Shown here one piece after another: positions 1-9,292 of a stretch of 62,009 nt of DNA. The notes under the pieces are model-generated. The model did no database searches. It was given only the letters and a program-made list of their open reading frames with translations, and had not been told where the DNA came from. Each line of letters begins with the position of its first letter. The first letter of the stretch is position 1. The translations under genes were made by a program, and so were the position numbers. The DNA comes from Arthrobacter psychrolactophilus. GTDB taxonomy: Bacteria; Actinomycetota; Actinomycetes; Actinomycetales; Micrococcaceae. The stretch lies in contig NZ_QJVC01000024.1 in NCBI RefSeq assembly GCF_003219795.1, positions 1 to 62,009 of the forward strand, in the 5' to 3' direction.

Positions 1-143
1 ACCTACACCGAACCAAGCTCCCCGCCCCGGACTTCACACCCGGCAGCGCTGACTACACTCTGGATTCGGAAGAGCCCGTTTACCCTGAGACCCCGAACTT
101 CGAGTTCTTCTCTATAGACCAGACCCCGGCGACCAGAGCGTAA
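1..143 (+). CDS. 3' end of an unidentified gene (partial)
   Basis: An open frame enters from the left edge and ends at TAA (141–143), giving a 46-residue tail rich in Pro, Asp and Glu and ending in Pro-Ala-Thr-Arg-Ala. The acidic, non-repetitive composition suggests a real C-terminus, but I do not recognise the family. The start lies outside the window. Its neighbour downstream is a decayed transposase, so it may belong to the same mobile region. Confidence 0.35.
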   Translation, partial: LHRTKLPAPDFTPGSADYTLDSEEPVYPETPNFEFFSIDQTPATRA

Positions 144-246
144 TAGAACCGCTAATCAGATGTCGAGCCAGCGAGCTCTTCCATTAGGTCGCCGCTATTG
201 GTGTACACCCATTACAAGTAATGGAGCATCAAGGAAGGGACCATTG

Positions 247-720
247 CTGAGGAATCTCTACTGCGGAATCGACTGGGCGGAAGGACATCACGACATCGCC
301 CTCGTCGACGCTGAAGGAAAACTACTGGCCTCCCGCCGAGTTGGCGATGACCTGGCAGGGTAGAACAAGCTCTGCCCTACACCGATCGAGCACGGCCACC
401 CGGGCCAGAAGCCTGTACCTATCGCGATCGAAACGCCCCGCGGGCTCTTTGTTTCGTCCCCGCGGGACCGCGGCTTCCCGGTCTATGCCATCAACCCGCT
501 GTCGGCCGCCCGCTGTCGGCGGCCCGCCACCGGGACCGCCATTCCGACTCTCGGAAGAAATCAGACGCCCAAGATACCACCGTGTTGGCCAATATCTTGT
601 GCACAGTCAGTCACGCGCACCGCCGCATGGCTGAGGATTCCGAGCATTGTCAGGGCCATCTCGGTCTTGGCAAGAGGGCAACAAGACGCCGTCGAGAAAA
701 GGCAAATACATGATTATTGG
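247..720 (+). pseudogene. decayed IS110-family transposase remnant
   Basis: The N-terminal part reads LYCGIDWAEGHHDIALVD, the start of the DEDD/RuvC-like domain of IS110 transposases. The same frame hits a stop at 361–363, then resumes with PIAIETPRGLF and the VYAINPLSAA block. A shift near 500–535 moves the match to another frame (RKKSDAQDTTVLANIL), and a second shift near 640 returns to the first frame with VLARGQQDAV. The C-terminal Tnp20 half is missing. With one stop, two frame changes and 3' truncation this is a non-functional relic. Known from the family: IS110 elements lack clear terminal inverted repeats, so the ends cannot be placed. Confidence 0.75.
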
Positions 721-764
721 ACTCGTCGTGTAATGGTGGAGTGGGTGCATCATGAGGACCAAAA

Positions 765-802
765 TAGTTTGGGCGCCACAGCAAGGTGTGGCGCCCAAAC
801 TA
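765..802 (-). terminator. intrinsic terminator of the secreted-protein gene
   Basis: A perfect 16-bp stem (765–780 against 787–802) with a 6-nt loop is followed on the minus strand by TTTT. It lies 54 bp past the stop of the minus-strand gene that ends at 856, as expected for its Rho-independent terminator. Confidence 0.85.
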
Positions 803-855
803 ATTGATCTATCTATCTCTATCCGGATGGGATAGTTCCATAGTTTGCATGAAGA

Positions 856-1524
856 TTAGAGAACTCCAGCTCCGACTGGAACGGAAATAGAAGTGCTTGC
901 GGTGCGAGTAGTTCCATCGCTGAAAGTTACTGTAAGGGTTACAGGGAAGCTAGCGAGAGCCTGAATCGTGACCAAATCGCTGCTGCCAGCCAATGCGAAT
1001 TCTACTGGTACAACAAGCTGTCCATTGGAATCAACCGTAACGTTCTGCACGGAGGTGTAAGTAGTCAGCGGGAACCCGTATTCAACACCACCGATACCAA
1101 AAACGACAGGAGTTTTCTGGTATTCGATAGCACGGGTCGATGAAGGAGTTGCCACGCCGCCATAAGAGTAAACGCCGAATCCGCGGGCGCGTCCCAATGA
1201 AATATTAATACCTGAGGGACGGCCAACCTGAATTGTCACCGTAGCCGGGCCGCTAATTGCACCAGGACCATTGGTGATGGTGAATGCGGTCGGAACAGTC
1301 GGCAGTACCTGAGCTGTAACCACAGTTGCACTGTCCAGAACACGCAAGTTAGCCAATGATGAGCTACTAGCAGTCCACAGAACATCGGCGGTGGCAATGG
1401 ATGCGCTTGCGGCCGGAGCGGCGATGGCGGCTGCAATAACGGGCACGGACCAAGCTGCACCCTTGACTACCGCACGGCGGTTGCGCGGCTTGTTTGCAAA
1501 GTTCTGCTGTTCGAGTTCAGACAC
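856..1524 (-). CDS. secreted protein with Tat-like signal, unknown function
   Basis: 222 residues, starting at GTG with GGGGGA four bases upstream. The N-terminus has twin arginine (residues 17–18, RRAVVKGAAW) followed by a hydrophobic Ala-rich stretch ending in APAASAS, so export by Tat or a Tat-like route is likely. The rest is Thr/Ser/Val-rich and looks like a beta-sandwich, with no Cys and no catalytic motif that I can see. The C-terminus has no LPXTG anchor. A second protein with the same signal design is encoded at 60925–61503. It appears monocistronic: it has its own terminator and faces no gene within 300 bp on its left. Function unknown; a cell-surface or matrix protein is a guess. 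Confidence 0.8.
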   Translation of the reverse strand: MSELEQQNFANKPRNRRAVVKGAAWSVPVIAAAIAAPAASASIATADVLWTASSSSLANLRVLDSATVVTAQVLPTVPTAFTITNGPGAISGPATVTIQVGRPSGINISLGRARGFGVYSYGGVATPSSTRAIEYQKTPVVFGIGGVEYGFPLTTYTSVQNVTVDSNGQLVVPVEFALAGSSDLVTIQALASFPVTLTVTFSDGTTRTASTSISVPVGAGVL

Positions 1525-1685
1525 GAACTCCCCCTAAAAATAGAATATGTTGTGACCACCCCCAATTGGATGACCCATATTGATTCAACCGTGCAGCGAG
1601 TCACATCGCAGCTTAAATGTGCCAGCCTGTCGCTAAAAGTGATCATTGATGTCGCGGCGAGGTTTTTCGTGTTAAATGTTTCGTT

Positions 1686-2651
1686 TTACACGGCTGGATC
1701 CACAACGTCGCTTGGTGCGACATACCCTGACCTAATTTCGCGAGGCTTGCCTAATTGCGCCTCGTGGAGCGTCCGGCGCATCTGCACCAAGGAAGAGAAA
1801 CCTGCATGTTCTGCAATCTTCTCTAAGGAGAGCACTTCCAACTTGGGGTCTTTCAGAAGTTTTACGGCTAGATCGATCCGGTGGTTGCGCATGACTTCCG
1901 CAATGGTGAGGTTATTCCGCTTAAACTCCCGCTGAAGCTGCCGCAAAGAGACGGAGAGCTCCTCGGCCAACCTAGCGGGCGTGAGGTCTCTGTCCCCTGC
2001 GGTGGCACCAATGTATGCCATCGCTTGATCGAAGGTACTCTTCCTGCCGGTACCTGTGACCTTGGCGCCCAGGTCTTCCAACATGATGCCACCAACCATC
2101 TCGTGCAACAGCTTCTCCATGAAGTAGCCTGCAACTGACGATATTGGGAGCTCATGCTCCAGTGCCTGCTTAACAAATCCCAATGCAGCAGGTGCCAATG
2201 AGGGTATTGAAGCCAAGGCATGCAGTGATGGGAACTCCTTAATGCCAAAGTCCCTCAATACCTGCACAGGAAGGGTTATGGCCGTGAACGTGGCCTCTTC
2301 AAGAACTTCCATCTGAAATTCCGTTGCACGGTTATACATCCACGATTGCCCAGGGTGGGCAGTCAAACCAGGTTCAGTCTCATCCTCCAGCAACCGCATG
2401 GTCCCTGTGAGAATAAAGACGAGAATCAGGCTGTCATTTCCGTCAGCCTGACTCACCACTTTGCTTATTCCCGGCGTCAATGAGAATTTGAAAACGGAAG
2501 TCTCACCGAAATCGATCCCGCGCACAGAGAAGGACTGTCCAGGCCCCAACTGCAAATTGACTCCGTATGGCGTCAGCCTAGGCAACCGCCCGGGACCCAC
2601 GGCACCGGGCGCCAATGTCTCGCTGCATACGCTGAACCTTCGTGCGACCAT
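1686..2651 (-). CDS. AraC-family transcriptional regulator
   Basis: 321 residues from the ATG at 2651 (GGGGGA five bases upstream). A TTG at 2687 with GGAAGG seven bases upstream would add 12 residues and is also possible. The C-terminal third is a double helix-turn-helix of the AraC type: LTPARLAEELSVSLRQLQRE forms the first HTH, and a second follows with LSLEKIAEHAGFSSLVQMRR. The N-terminal ~190 residues resemble the cupin-like AraC-binding domain found in RipA/AraC_binding_2 regulators. It likely binds a small ligand and controls nearby genes. The targets are unknown; the secreted-protein gene downstream lies on the same strand 161 bp away. Confidence 0.85.
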   Translation of the reverse strand: MVARRFSVCSETLAPGAVGPGRLPRLTPYGVNLQLGPGQSFSVRGIDFGETSVFKFSLTPGISKVVSQADGNDSLILVFILTGTMRLLEDETEPGLTAHPGQSWMYNRATEFQMEVLEEATFTAITLPVQVLRDFGIKEFPSLHALASIPSLAPAALGFVKQALEHELPISSVAGYFMEKLLHEMVGGIMLEDLGAKVTGTGRKSTFDQAMAYIGATAGDRDLTPARLAEELSVSLRQLQREFKRNNLTIAEVMRNHRIDLAVKLLKDPKLEVLSLEKIAEHAGFSSLVQMRRTLHEAQLGKPREIRSGYVAPSDVVDPAV

Positions 2652-2781
2652 AACCGTCCCCCAAGGATGACCTAAAGTGCAGGCCAAAAGGCCGCCTTCC
2701 CAGAATATCCCGGAATTGAAGGTCGGCTCGCTGCTATCTATATCCGTCCCATAACAAAACCGGTTGAATGATCGTGTCTCT

Positions 2782-3243
2782 CTAGCGAGTCTGGTTCAGC
2801 GCATCCTCTGCTGCGACCCAGGCCAGCATGGCGCACTTGACGCGTGCCGGGAACTTCGAAACACCTGAGAGAGCCGCAGCATCGCCCAAGATCTCCTCGT
2901 CAGCTTGAATCTTCCCGCGAGAACGCATGACCTCACGGAAGTTACTCATGAGCGCATCCACCTCGGCACGATTCAAGCCAACGACCATATCGCTGAGGAT
3001 TGAGGCCGACGCCATGGAAATGGAGCACCCATCCCCCGCCCAATGAATACCAGAAACCTGATCTCCCTCGGTTTCAATCCGCAACGTGATCTCATCACCG
3101 CAGACGGGGTTGAGCTGATGACACTGCCCGACGTTCTCGGGAAGGTCGTTACCGGCGAGAAGGTCGTTGGGCAGGTCTCCGCCGCGGCGGGCCTTGGACT
3201 CCTCCAGAATAATTTGTTGGTAAAGCGAATCAAGTGAGCTCAT
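2782..3243 (-). CDS. sufU: SufU, Fe–S cluster assembly zinc protein
   Basis: 153 residues. SufU accepts sulfur from SufS in Gram-positive SUF systems. The three zinc/sulfur-relay cysteines are visible in NPVCGDE (~residue 48), GDGCSIS (~73) and VKCAML (~135). The SufU-specific insertion between the second and third Cys is present, unlike in IscU. The ATG overlaps the sufS stop by four bases (ATGA), so the pair is translationally coupled. The sufBCD genes are not in this window. Length is normal for the family. Confidence 0.95.
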   Translation of the reverse strand: MSSLDSLYQQIILEESKARRGGDLPNDLLAGNDLPENVGQCHQLNPVCGDEITLRIETEGDQVSGIHWAGDGCSISMASASILSDMVVGLNRAEVDALMSNFREVMRSRGKIQADEEILGDAAALSGVSKFPARVKCAMLAWVAAEDALNQTR

Positions 3244-4556
3244 GCTGGCGTTCCGTCCACGCCAAAGTAGCCGCGCACCTCAGCCACGGAGGCCAGGAAC
3301 GCGTCAACATCAGCGGATGTGTTGTACAAATAAGTGCTTGCGCGGGTTGAAGAGTTAAGACCAAGGCGGCGGTGCAACGGCTGTGCACAGTGGTGACCCA
3401 CGCGGACGGCGATGCCGGCAGCGTCAAGGTACTGTCCGACGTCGTGCGCGTGAACGCCAGCCACCTCGAAAGCGGCCAGACCGGCACGAGGAGCGCCCGA
3501 AGCCGGACCCAAAACGCGAATGCCCTCAATGGCTTCCAAACCACGTACCAGACGCTGTCCGAGGAACTCTTCCCACGCGTGGACGCGATCCATGCCGGTC
3601 TCGGTCAAGTAATTGGCAGCGGCAGCCAAAGCCACCGCCTGCGAGATCGGCTGCGTACCGGCCTCAAATCGCTGCGGCGCAGGCAGGTACTCGGCCTCTT
3701 CCATCGTGACCTTGGTGATCATGGAACCACCGGTGAGGAACGGCGGCATGGCATCGAGCAGTTCGGCGCGCCCATAGAGGCCACCAATACCTGTCGGGGC
3801 CAGCATCTTATGTCCAGAGAACACGGCAAAATCAACGTCGAGCGCCTTGACGTCTAGGGGAAGGTGAGGCGCGGACTGGCAGGCGTCCAAGACGACCAAG
3901 GCTCCCACTCCGTGGCCCATGGCGGTCAGCTCGGCAGCGGGGTTGATGACGCCGGTGACATTGCTGACGTGGGTGAAGGAGAGTACCTTGGTGTTTTCAT
4001 TCAGCAAGGTGGCGGCGGCAGCCATGTCGAGGGTGCCGTCGTCGTGAATGGGAATGAAGCGAAGCGTGGCACCCGTGCGGCGGCACAGCTCCTGCCAAGG
4101 AATCAAATTGGCGTGATGCTCCATCTCGGTGACAAGCACCTCGTCTCCTGCCGTGAGGGCAAAGCGCTCGGCCGCCTCAGAAACCTTTCCGACGCTGGCG
4201 TTGCCGAAGGCGTAAGCAATGAGATTCAGGCCTGCCGTGGCGTTTTGAATCCATACGAGCTCGTTGCTCTGGGCGCCGATGAAAGCGGCCACGACTTCGC
4301 GGGCGTCTTCGAAGGCATCAGTGGCCTCGACGGCTAGCGTGTGGGCACCGCGATGCACGGCGGAATTACGCTGCTCGTAGTACTCCTGCTCGGCCTCCAT
4401 GACACTGAGCGGATTTTGCGAGGTGGCTCCGGAGTCCAGGTAAACGAGTGGCCTACCATTGACTTCCGTTTCAAGGATGGGGAAGTCATTACGGATGCGC
4501 AAAACTTCGGCGTCACTCAAGGGAAGGTGGGTATTGTGCGTGGCGGATTCTGTCAC
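3240..4556 (-). CDS. sufS: SufS, group II cysteine desulfurase
   Basis: 438 residues from a GTG at 4556 preceded by AGGAG. A GTG at 4607 would add 17 residues unlike the family N-terminus. It is a PLP enzyme that removes sulfur from cysteine and passes it to SufU. The PLP lysine is in FSGHKMLAPTG and the catalytic cysteine in RVGHHCAQPLH near the C-terminus. The early motif VYLDSGATSQ and the HRGAHTL block are typical of SufS. It forms a two-gene operon with sufU, coupled by ATGA. It acts in the cytoplasm in Fe–S cluster assembly. Confidence 0.96.
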   Translation of the reverse strand: MTESATHNTHLPLSDAEVLRIRNDFPILETEVNGRPLVYLDSGATSQNPLSVMEAEQEYYEQRNSAVHRGAHTLAVEATDAFEDAREVVAAFIGAQSNELVWIQNATAGLNLIAYAFGNASVGKVSEAAERFALTAGDEVLVTEMEHHANLIPWQELCRRTGATLRFIPIHDDGTLDMAAAATLLNENTKVLSFTHVSNVTGVINPAAELTAMGHGVGALVVLDACQSAPHLPLDVKALDVDFAVFSGHKMLAPTGIGGLYGRAELLDAMPPFLTGGSMITKVTMEEAEYLPAPQRFEAGTQPISQAVALAAAANYLTETGMDRVHAWEEFLGQRLVRGLEAIEGIRVLGPASGAPRAGLAAFEVAGVHAHDVGQYLDAAGIAVRVGHHCAQPLHRRLGLNSSTRASTYLYNTSADVDAFLASVAEVRGYFGVDGTPA

Positions 4557-4688
4557 CAATTGAATGCTCCTCGGCAATAGTGCAGCCAGCCGACAACCGA
4601 CCAGCACTGACGCGCCGCTAATACGTCACGTCTATATCACTTAATTGTCGCACCGTTTGCTGACGAGGGCATCAAAGGTGGTGCTTAC

Positions 4689-6149
4689 CTAAGCCGCTCC
4701 ATCGACCTTGGCGACGGTAATTCCTCGGAACTGGACGGGTAAGGCTTCCGGGTAGCCCTTGTGCAGGCTGATGTACCCACCTCTGTCAGCGGCGTTTTTT
4801 ATTTGCAGCATCCACTCGGGATTGCTGTCACGTACGATGCGAATTTCCTCCGGGTTCACGAAGATGGTGAGCGAAACCCATCCCTGCTCTTGTAAGTTCT
4901 CGGTCTGCATTGATCCAAGAAGAGTCCCTCCTTGCATTCCGGGACCACCGGAAAAGAGGCCAAGTTGCCCGTCTGGCTGCAGCGCAAGGTAATAGCCGGT
5001 GGCTGCCGCATCGCTCTGATCGGTGAGCTGGCCGAAGGCGATGGCCGCATATTGCTGTGGTTTGGGCAGCCATACTGGCCAGCGAAGGTCTACCGTAAGT
5101 GAGTAGTTCGTCTCGGCGATGGGACAAAGTGAGCCGAGCAGGTAACCGCTCGTTTCAGGGGTCTTGATCGTTACCGATCCAGCCGTGGCGTCGATGATCG
5201 GCTGAACACCCCACCCCTTCTCAAGATCGCTGGGAAGGTCGCCCGCGGCTCGCAAACCACTAGCAAAGGTGTCCGCGGAATGGAGCGCCTTGTCGCGGCA
5301 GACGTAGGGGATGTTGGAACACATCATTCCCCGCACGCCCAGCTCTGACAACCTGTCGCGTTGGCTTCGGGTGTGCACCTCCCACGCCATGACAGGTTTG
5401 CCGTATCCCACTAAGCGTCGAAAGAGGTCGTCGTCCGCGTCAACGGGTAGCCCGACGAGGTCCAGCGTCGGGACAATCGCTGCAAATTGGGCGGCCTGAT
5501 CGGCGTCGAAGTATCCCCACACCTTGTAACCACGCGACTGGACCGTGGTCGTGTGCGCTCCCCGAAAGCTCTGCTTCCAAATGAAATGCTCCGTGGAATT
5601 CGGATATCCCTCCATCAGGTCCAGCAGAGCCTCGGTGTTTGTCCCCTGTTTATCCTCGATGAAAATCACCTGCGTACCAGCAAAGCGGTCCAACACATCC
5701 TTCAGATCCGGGATCGTCTGGGGCTTGGATGCCGGTCCGAGCCACAGCCTAGCATCGAGGGATAGGCCGGCGAGGTCCGCGTGCGTCAGTTGCGAAATCT
5801 TGCGAGGATCACCCGTCAGACGCTTGAGCGTACTGTCGTGATGGCATACGAGGACACCATCGCTCGTTGCGTGAACCGATACCTCCAGTGCTCCGACGCC
5901 GAGCCTCACGGACTCGGCATAGGATTCCATGCTGTGTTCGGTCCAATTGTCGCCAGAACCTCGATGAGCGACATAAAACGGCGTCCGAGATAGCAGTCCC
6001 TCAACCGTGGTGGTGGCCCCGGGCTGAAGAATGCCTTGGGGTTTCGCCACTGGCCCTACGCCTTGGCATGCCGCGAGCCCGACTCCCCCAACCAGTGCCG
6101 CGGCAGTAAAAAACAGCTGCCGTCGGCTCAGATCTGGGTTTCCCGACAT
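4689..6149 (-). CDS. GDPD-family lipoprotein with Tat signal
   Basis: 486 residues from ATG 6149, with GGGAG nine bases upstream and a one-base gap from the preceding stop. The signal has SRRQLFF (residues 8–14) and lipobox LAAC (Cys28), so it is a Tat-exported lipoprotein on the outer face of the membrane. Residues ~55–290 are a glycerophosphodiester phosphodiesterase TIM barrel: HRG, then DGVLVCHHD, then IFIED. The canonical metal-binding E-x-D reads E-V-S here, and PENT reads TEHS, so activity may be altered. The C-terminal ~190 residues look like a beta-sandwich of unknown type. Its coupling to the priming transferase suggests a role in the exopolysaccharide locus, perhaps on glycerol-phosphate diesters. 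Confidence 0.85.
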   Translation of the reverse strand: MSGNPDLSRRQLFFTAAALVGGVGLAACQGVGPVAKPQGILQPGATTTVEGLLSRTPFYVAHRGSGDNWTEHSMESYAESVRLGVGALEVSVHATSDGVLVCHHDSTLKRLTGDPRKISQLTHADLAGLSLDARLWLGPASKPQTIPDLKDVLDRFAGTQVIFIEDKQGTNTEALLDLMEGYPNSTEHFIWKQSFRGAHTTTVQSRGYKVWGYFDADQAAQFAAIVPTLDLVGLPVDADDDLFRRLVGYGKPVMAWEVHTRSQRDRLSELGVRGMMCSNIPYVCRDKALHSADTFASGLRAAGDLPSDLEKGWGVQPIIDATAGSVTIKTPETSGYLLGSLCPIAETNYSLTVDLRWPVWLPKPQQYAAIAFGQLTDQSDAAATGYYLALQPDGQLGLFSGGPGMQGGTLLGSMQTENLQEQGWVSLTIFVNPEEIRIVRDSNPEWMLQIKNAADRGGYISLHKGYPEALPVQFRGITVAKVDGAA

Positions 6150-6150
6150 C

Positions 6151-7746
6151 TCAATAGGCTCCCGTTGGCGCGACAACAACTTTTAGTGTTCGCCAGAGAA
6201 TCATGATGTCACCGGTCAATGACCAGTTCTCTACGTAGTAGAGGTCCAATCGGACGGCCTCCTCCCAGGGGAGATCCGACCGGCCGCTGATCTGCCAGAG
6301 GCCGGTAATTCCGGGTTTTATCAGAAGTCTGCGCCGTGTGGGGCTTGCATAACCGGCCACTTCCTCCAGCAGCGGTGGCCGCGGCCCGACGAGGCTCATG
6401 TGGCCCATGAAAACATTCCAGAATTGGGGAAGCTCGTCTAGGGAGTGCTTGCGCATCCATCGACCGCACCGGGTGACGCGAGGATCATGAGCCATCTTGA
6501 AGAGCAGCCCGGAGCCTTCATTTTCTGCCAGTAAATCGATCTTGTGGGCCTCGGCGTCGACCACCATGGAACGAAACTTCACCATGTTGAAGGCTTGACC
6601 GTTCTTGCCGACTCGTCGTTGGAAGAATAGGGCCGGGCCAGCACTGTCGCGTTTGACGATCATGGCCAAGGCGGCGAGAACCGGGGACAAGATGAGGAGC
6701 GCAGCCGCCGACAAGATCACATCCATTCCACGCTTAATCATGTGACGCATTCCCGAGTAATGCGGCATCTCCACATACATGAGGGGCAGGCCCTCCACCG
6801 GCCGGAAGTGAACGCGGGGGCCGGCGATATTCGTCAGACTCGATGCAAGAACCAACTCGGTGTCCATATCCCCGAGTCTCCACCCCAACTCTTGAATGGC
6901 CGTGGCGCCACCGGGAAGTTCGCCGGCCACTACTACTGCCTCGGCCCCGCAGGCCTCCACAATCTGGTCAATGTCGGCGATTCCGTGAAGGACGGGCATG
7001 TGTTGCCATGGGGTGGCGCCGCGCATGTCCCGCGTCAGCGAGGTAAGGACGACACCACCAACGCGGTAACCCACACGAGAATTCCGCTCGAGTTGTTCAA
7101 CCGCATACTTGGCTTCCTGGCTGCTGCCAACAACAACGACGGTCGATAGCATGCGACCGTTCTTGCGTTGGCGACTGAGCCAGCGACGCCATTGCCAACG
7201 TTCCAGCATCAGTAGCCCGAGGCCAAGAGGTACCGCGAGCGCGAAGAACCCCCGCGGCACGGCGATTCCCAGTGCCACCATAAGCATTGCCATGACACCA
7301 AAGGTTCGCAGGGTGGACTGGGCAACCCTGCGGTACTCTGCTACCCCCGAGCCGATCACCGAATGCCCTCGTGACTTGGCGTATTCCAGGTCGACGTTCC
7401 ACAGCACAACACCGAGAAGGCAAATCCCGAGGTACCACGCTTCGGAGGTTTGCATGTGTCCAGGGGTCCAATCGGCGCCAATCCGGACTATGAAGGCCAC
7501 AGCGAGGACGACCACCGACACGAGTGCGTCACTGAGCCGCAGTTTCAGGATGAAGCGCGCCCGCCAGGTACGATGGCCGGCTCGAGGCGATTGATGCGGC
7601 TGTGGACGATCGCGTGCACCGATCCGTGGTGCTGCCGCAATTGCCGATTCCATACCGACGGTGTGTGTCACGCTGTTGTAGATGACGGTTGTCGCGGCCT
7701 TGCGGTGCTTCCTATCCTGCCCGATGCCGGCTTGCTCCACGGTCAT
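6151..7746 (-). CDS. polyprenyl glycosylphosphotransferase (EPS priming enzyme)
   Basis: 531 residues of the WbaP/CpsE (PHPT) type. It moves a sugar-1-phosphate onto undecaprenyl phosphate and so starts the repeat unit. The N-terminal half has about four membrane helices (~residues 72–185), then a Rossmann-like cytoplasmic region starting VVVVGSSQEAKYAVEQ. The C-terminal catalytic domain begins at KRGMDVILSAAALLIL, with KFRSMVVDAE, SLDELPQFWNV and the PGITGLWQISGRS signature. Which hexose-phosphate it uses cannot be read. It heads a two-gene operon with the GDPD-like lipoprotein and is divergent from gmd. Confidence 0.95.
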   Translation of the reverse strand: MTVEQAGIGQDRKHRKAATTVIYNSVTHTVGMESAIAAAPRIGARDRPQPHQSPRAGHRTWRARFILKLRLSDALVSVVVLAVAFIVRIGADWTPGHMQTSEAWYLGICLLGVVLWNVDLEYAKSRGHSVIGSGVAEYRRVAQSTLRTFGVMAMLMVALGIAVPRGFFALAVPLGLGLLMLERWQWRRWLSRQRKNGRMLSTVVVVGSSQEAKYAVEQLERNSRVGYRVGGVVLTSLTRDMRGATPWQHMPVLHGIADIDQIVEACGAEAVVVAGELPGGATAIQELGWRLGDMDTELVLASSLTNIAGPRVHFRPVEGLPLMYVEMPHYSGMRHMIKRGMDVILSAAALLILSPVLAALAMIVKRDSAGPALFFQRRVGKNGQAFNMVKFRSMVVDAEAHKIDLLAENEGSGLLFKMAHDPRVTRCGRWMRKHSLDELPQFWNVFMGHMSLVGPRPPLLEEVAGYASPTRRRLLIKPGITGLWQISGRSDLPWEEAVRLDLYYVENWSLTGDIMILWRTLKVVVAPTGAY

Positions 7747-8239
7747 GGAGCACCCAAAGACATTGTTCCCAGACGAAGATAGGGAGCCGACGACGGCTGG
7801 GGGAAAGCCTTGGTCTCAGAAGGCTTATCCGCCGCCGGCTCCGATTTGGGAGGCCATGCGCTGAAGCATGGCCATGTGATGTGCGAGTCACGATGACGGG
7901 GATACGGTGCTGCCGCGACAACTGTGTATGTCTGAGGCATCGCCGCACCCTCTCCTGTCATGTGCCCGCCCTGCGTGTGATGTGAACTGATTCAAGTCAA
8001 TTACCTGCCGGCCAGCCGTGCACGAGTGATTGTTACCCGTCATCTCTGCGCAGTCACGGCAGCTGGTCGGAGGATTTACTTGCCGGTGAGCGTGGCTACT
8101 CTCATTTGTATCGGTAGTTCCCGCGCCTTGCCCAGGACGCTGCCCGAATGGCGCGTTTTTCATTGATGTCGGCATGGGGCCTCCTTAGACTCGGAGCCAC
8201 TGGGGAGGGCTTCTCCTCGCTAGGGAAAGGATAAGCGGC
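7747..8239. promoter_or_regulatory. 493-bp divergent intergenic region
   Basis: This space separates the priming transferase (minus) from gmd (plus) and must hold promoters for both arms. An AAAGGA ribosome binding site precedes the gmd ATG by eight bases. I see a block TTGTTACC near 8030 that resembles the inverted-repeat half-sites at 10282 and 10328. No convincing gene, known riboswitch or strong hairpin is visible; small open frames on both strands have no recognisable protein features. Confidence 0.4.
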
Positions 8240-9292
8240 ATGAGACCACGGGCATTTATCACCGGCATCACGGGTCAGGATGGATCGTACCTGGCCGAGC
8301 TCTTGTTATTGAAGGGCTACGAGGTGCATGGGCTCATTCGCAGGGCCTCCACATTCAACACCACCCGCATCGACCATCTCTACGTTGATCCGCACGAGGA
8401 CGAGGTGAGGTTGTTCTTGCACTATGGCGACCTCAGTGATGGCGCCCGACTCGTGACGCTATTGAGTCAGATTCAACCCCATGAGGTCTACAACCTGGCC
8501 GCGCAGTCGCACGTCCGGGTGTCGTTCGACGAACCCATCCACACAGGCAATACCACCGGCATCGGCTCGGCCCGGTTACTCGAGGCCGTACGAACCATTG
8601 GACTGGGCACCCGCTTCTATCAGGCCTCGTCTTCCGAGATGTTCGGGGCCACTCCCCCACCTCAAAGCGAGTCCACACCGTTCTATCCGCGTTCCCCCTA
8701 CGGCGCTGCCAAGGTCTACAGCTATTGGATGACCCGCAACTACCGCGAGGCCTATGGCATGTACGCGGTCAATGGCATCCTTTTCAACCATGAGTCACCC
8801 CGCCGCGGCGCCACTTTTGTCACAAGGAAAATCACCCGGGCCGTCGCCGCCATCAAGGCCGGGCGGCAGGACGAGTTGTACCTCGGCAATCTCGACGCCG
8901 TCCGCGACTGGGGATACGCCGCCGAGTATGCCGAAGGCATGTGGCGCATGCTCCAGGCAGACACGGCCGACGATTACGTCCTCGCCACCGGGCAGGCGTT
9001 CAGCGTCAGGGACTTCCTCAAATTTGCCTTCGAACATGTCGGCCTGGACTGGCGCAATCATGTCCACTTCGACGAACGCTATCTACGGCCCACCGAGGTC
9101 GACGCCTTGATCGGGGATGCCACGAAGGCCAAGGAGGTCCTGGATTGGTCTGCCTCCGTCACCTCTCCCGAGCTCGCGGCCATCATGGTCGACGCCGATA
9201 TTGCAGCCCTCGCGAGCCCAGACGGAAAATGGGTAGACAAGGTCACCCTTGATACCTGGGCGCCGAGCCCCCAGTGGCAGATTAAGTCATGA
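8240..9292 (+). CDS. gmd: GDP-mannose 4,6-dehydratase
   Basis: 350 residues, an extended short-chain dehydrogenase. It converts GDP-D-mannose to GDP-4-keto-6-deoxy-mannose, the first step to GDP-L-fucose. The NADP Rossmann motif is [18 protein letters not shown] at residues 5–22. The catalytic region shows QASSSEMFG and the YGAAKVY (YxxxK) motif. The family signature [16 protein letters not shown] is complete. It overlaps fcl by four bases (ATGA). The ATG has AAAGGA eight bases upstream. Length is usual for the family. Confidence 0.97.
   Translation: MRPRAFITGITGQDGSYLAELLLLKGYEVHGLIRRASTFNTTRIDHLYVDPHEDEVRLFLHYGDLSDGARLVTLLSQIQPHEVYNLAAQSHVRVSFDEPIHTGNTTGIGSARLLEAVRTIGLGTRFYQASSSEMFGATPPPQSESTPFYPRSPYGAAKVYSYWMTRNYREAYGMYAVNGILFNHESPRRGATFVTRKITRAVAAIKAGRQDELYLGNLDAVRDWGYAAEYAEGMWRMLQADTADDYVLATGQAFSVRDFLKFAFEHVGLDWRNHVHFDERYLRPTEVDALIGDATKAKEVLDWSASVTSPELAAIMVDADIAALASPDGKWVDKVTLDTWAPSPQWQIKS

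Noticed and set aside
7747-8239. Small genes in the large gap before gmd
   Set aside because: Open frames exist on both strands but are Arg/Pro-rich shadows without ribosome sites or recognisable domains.
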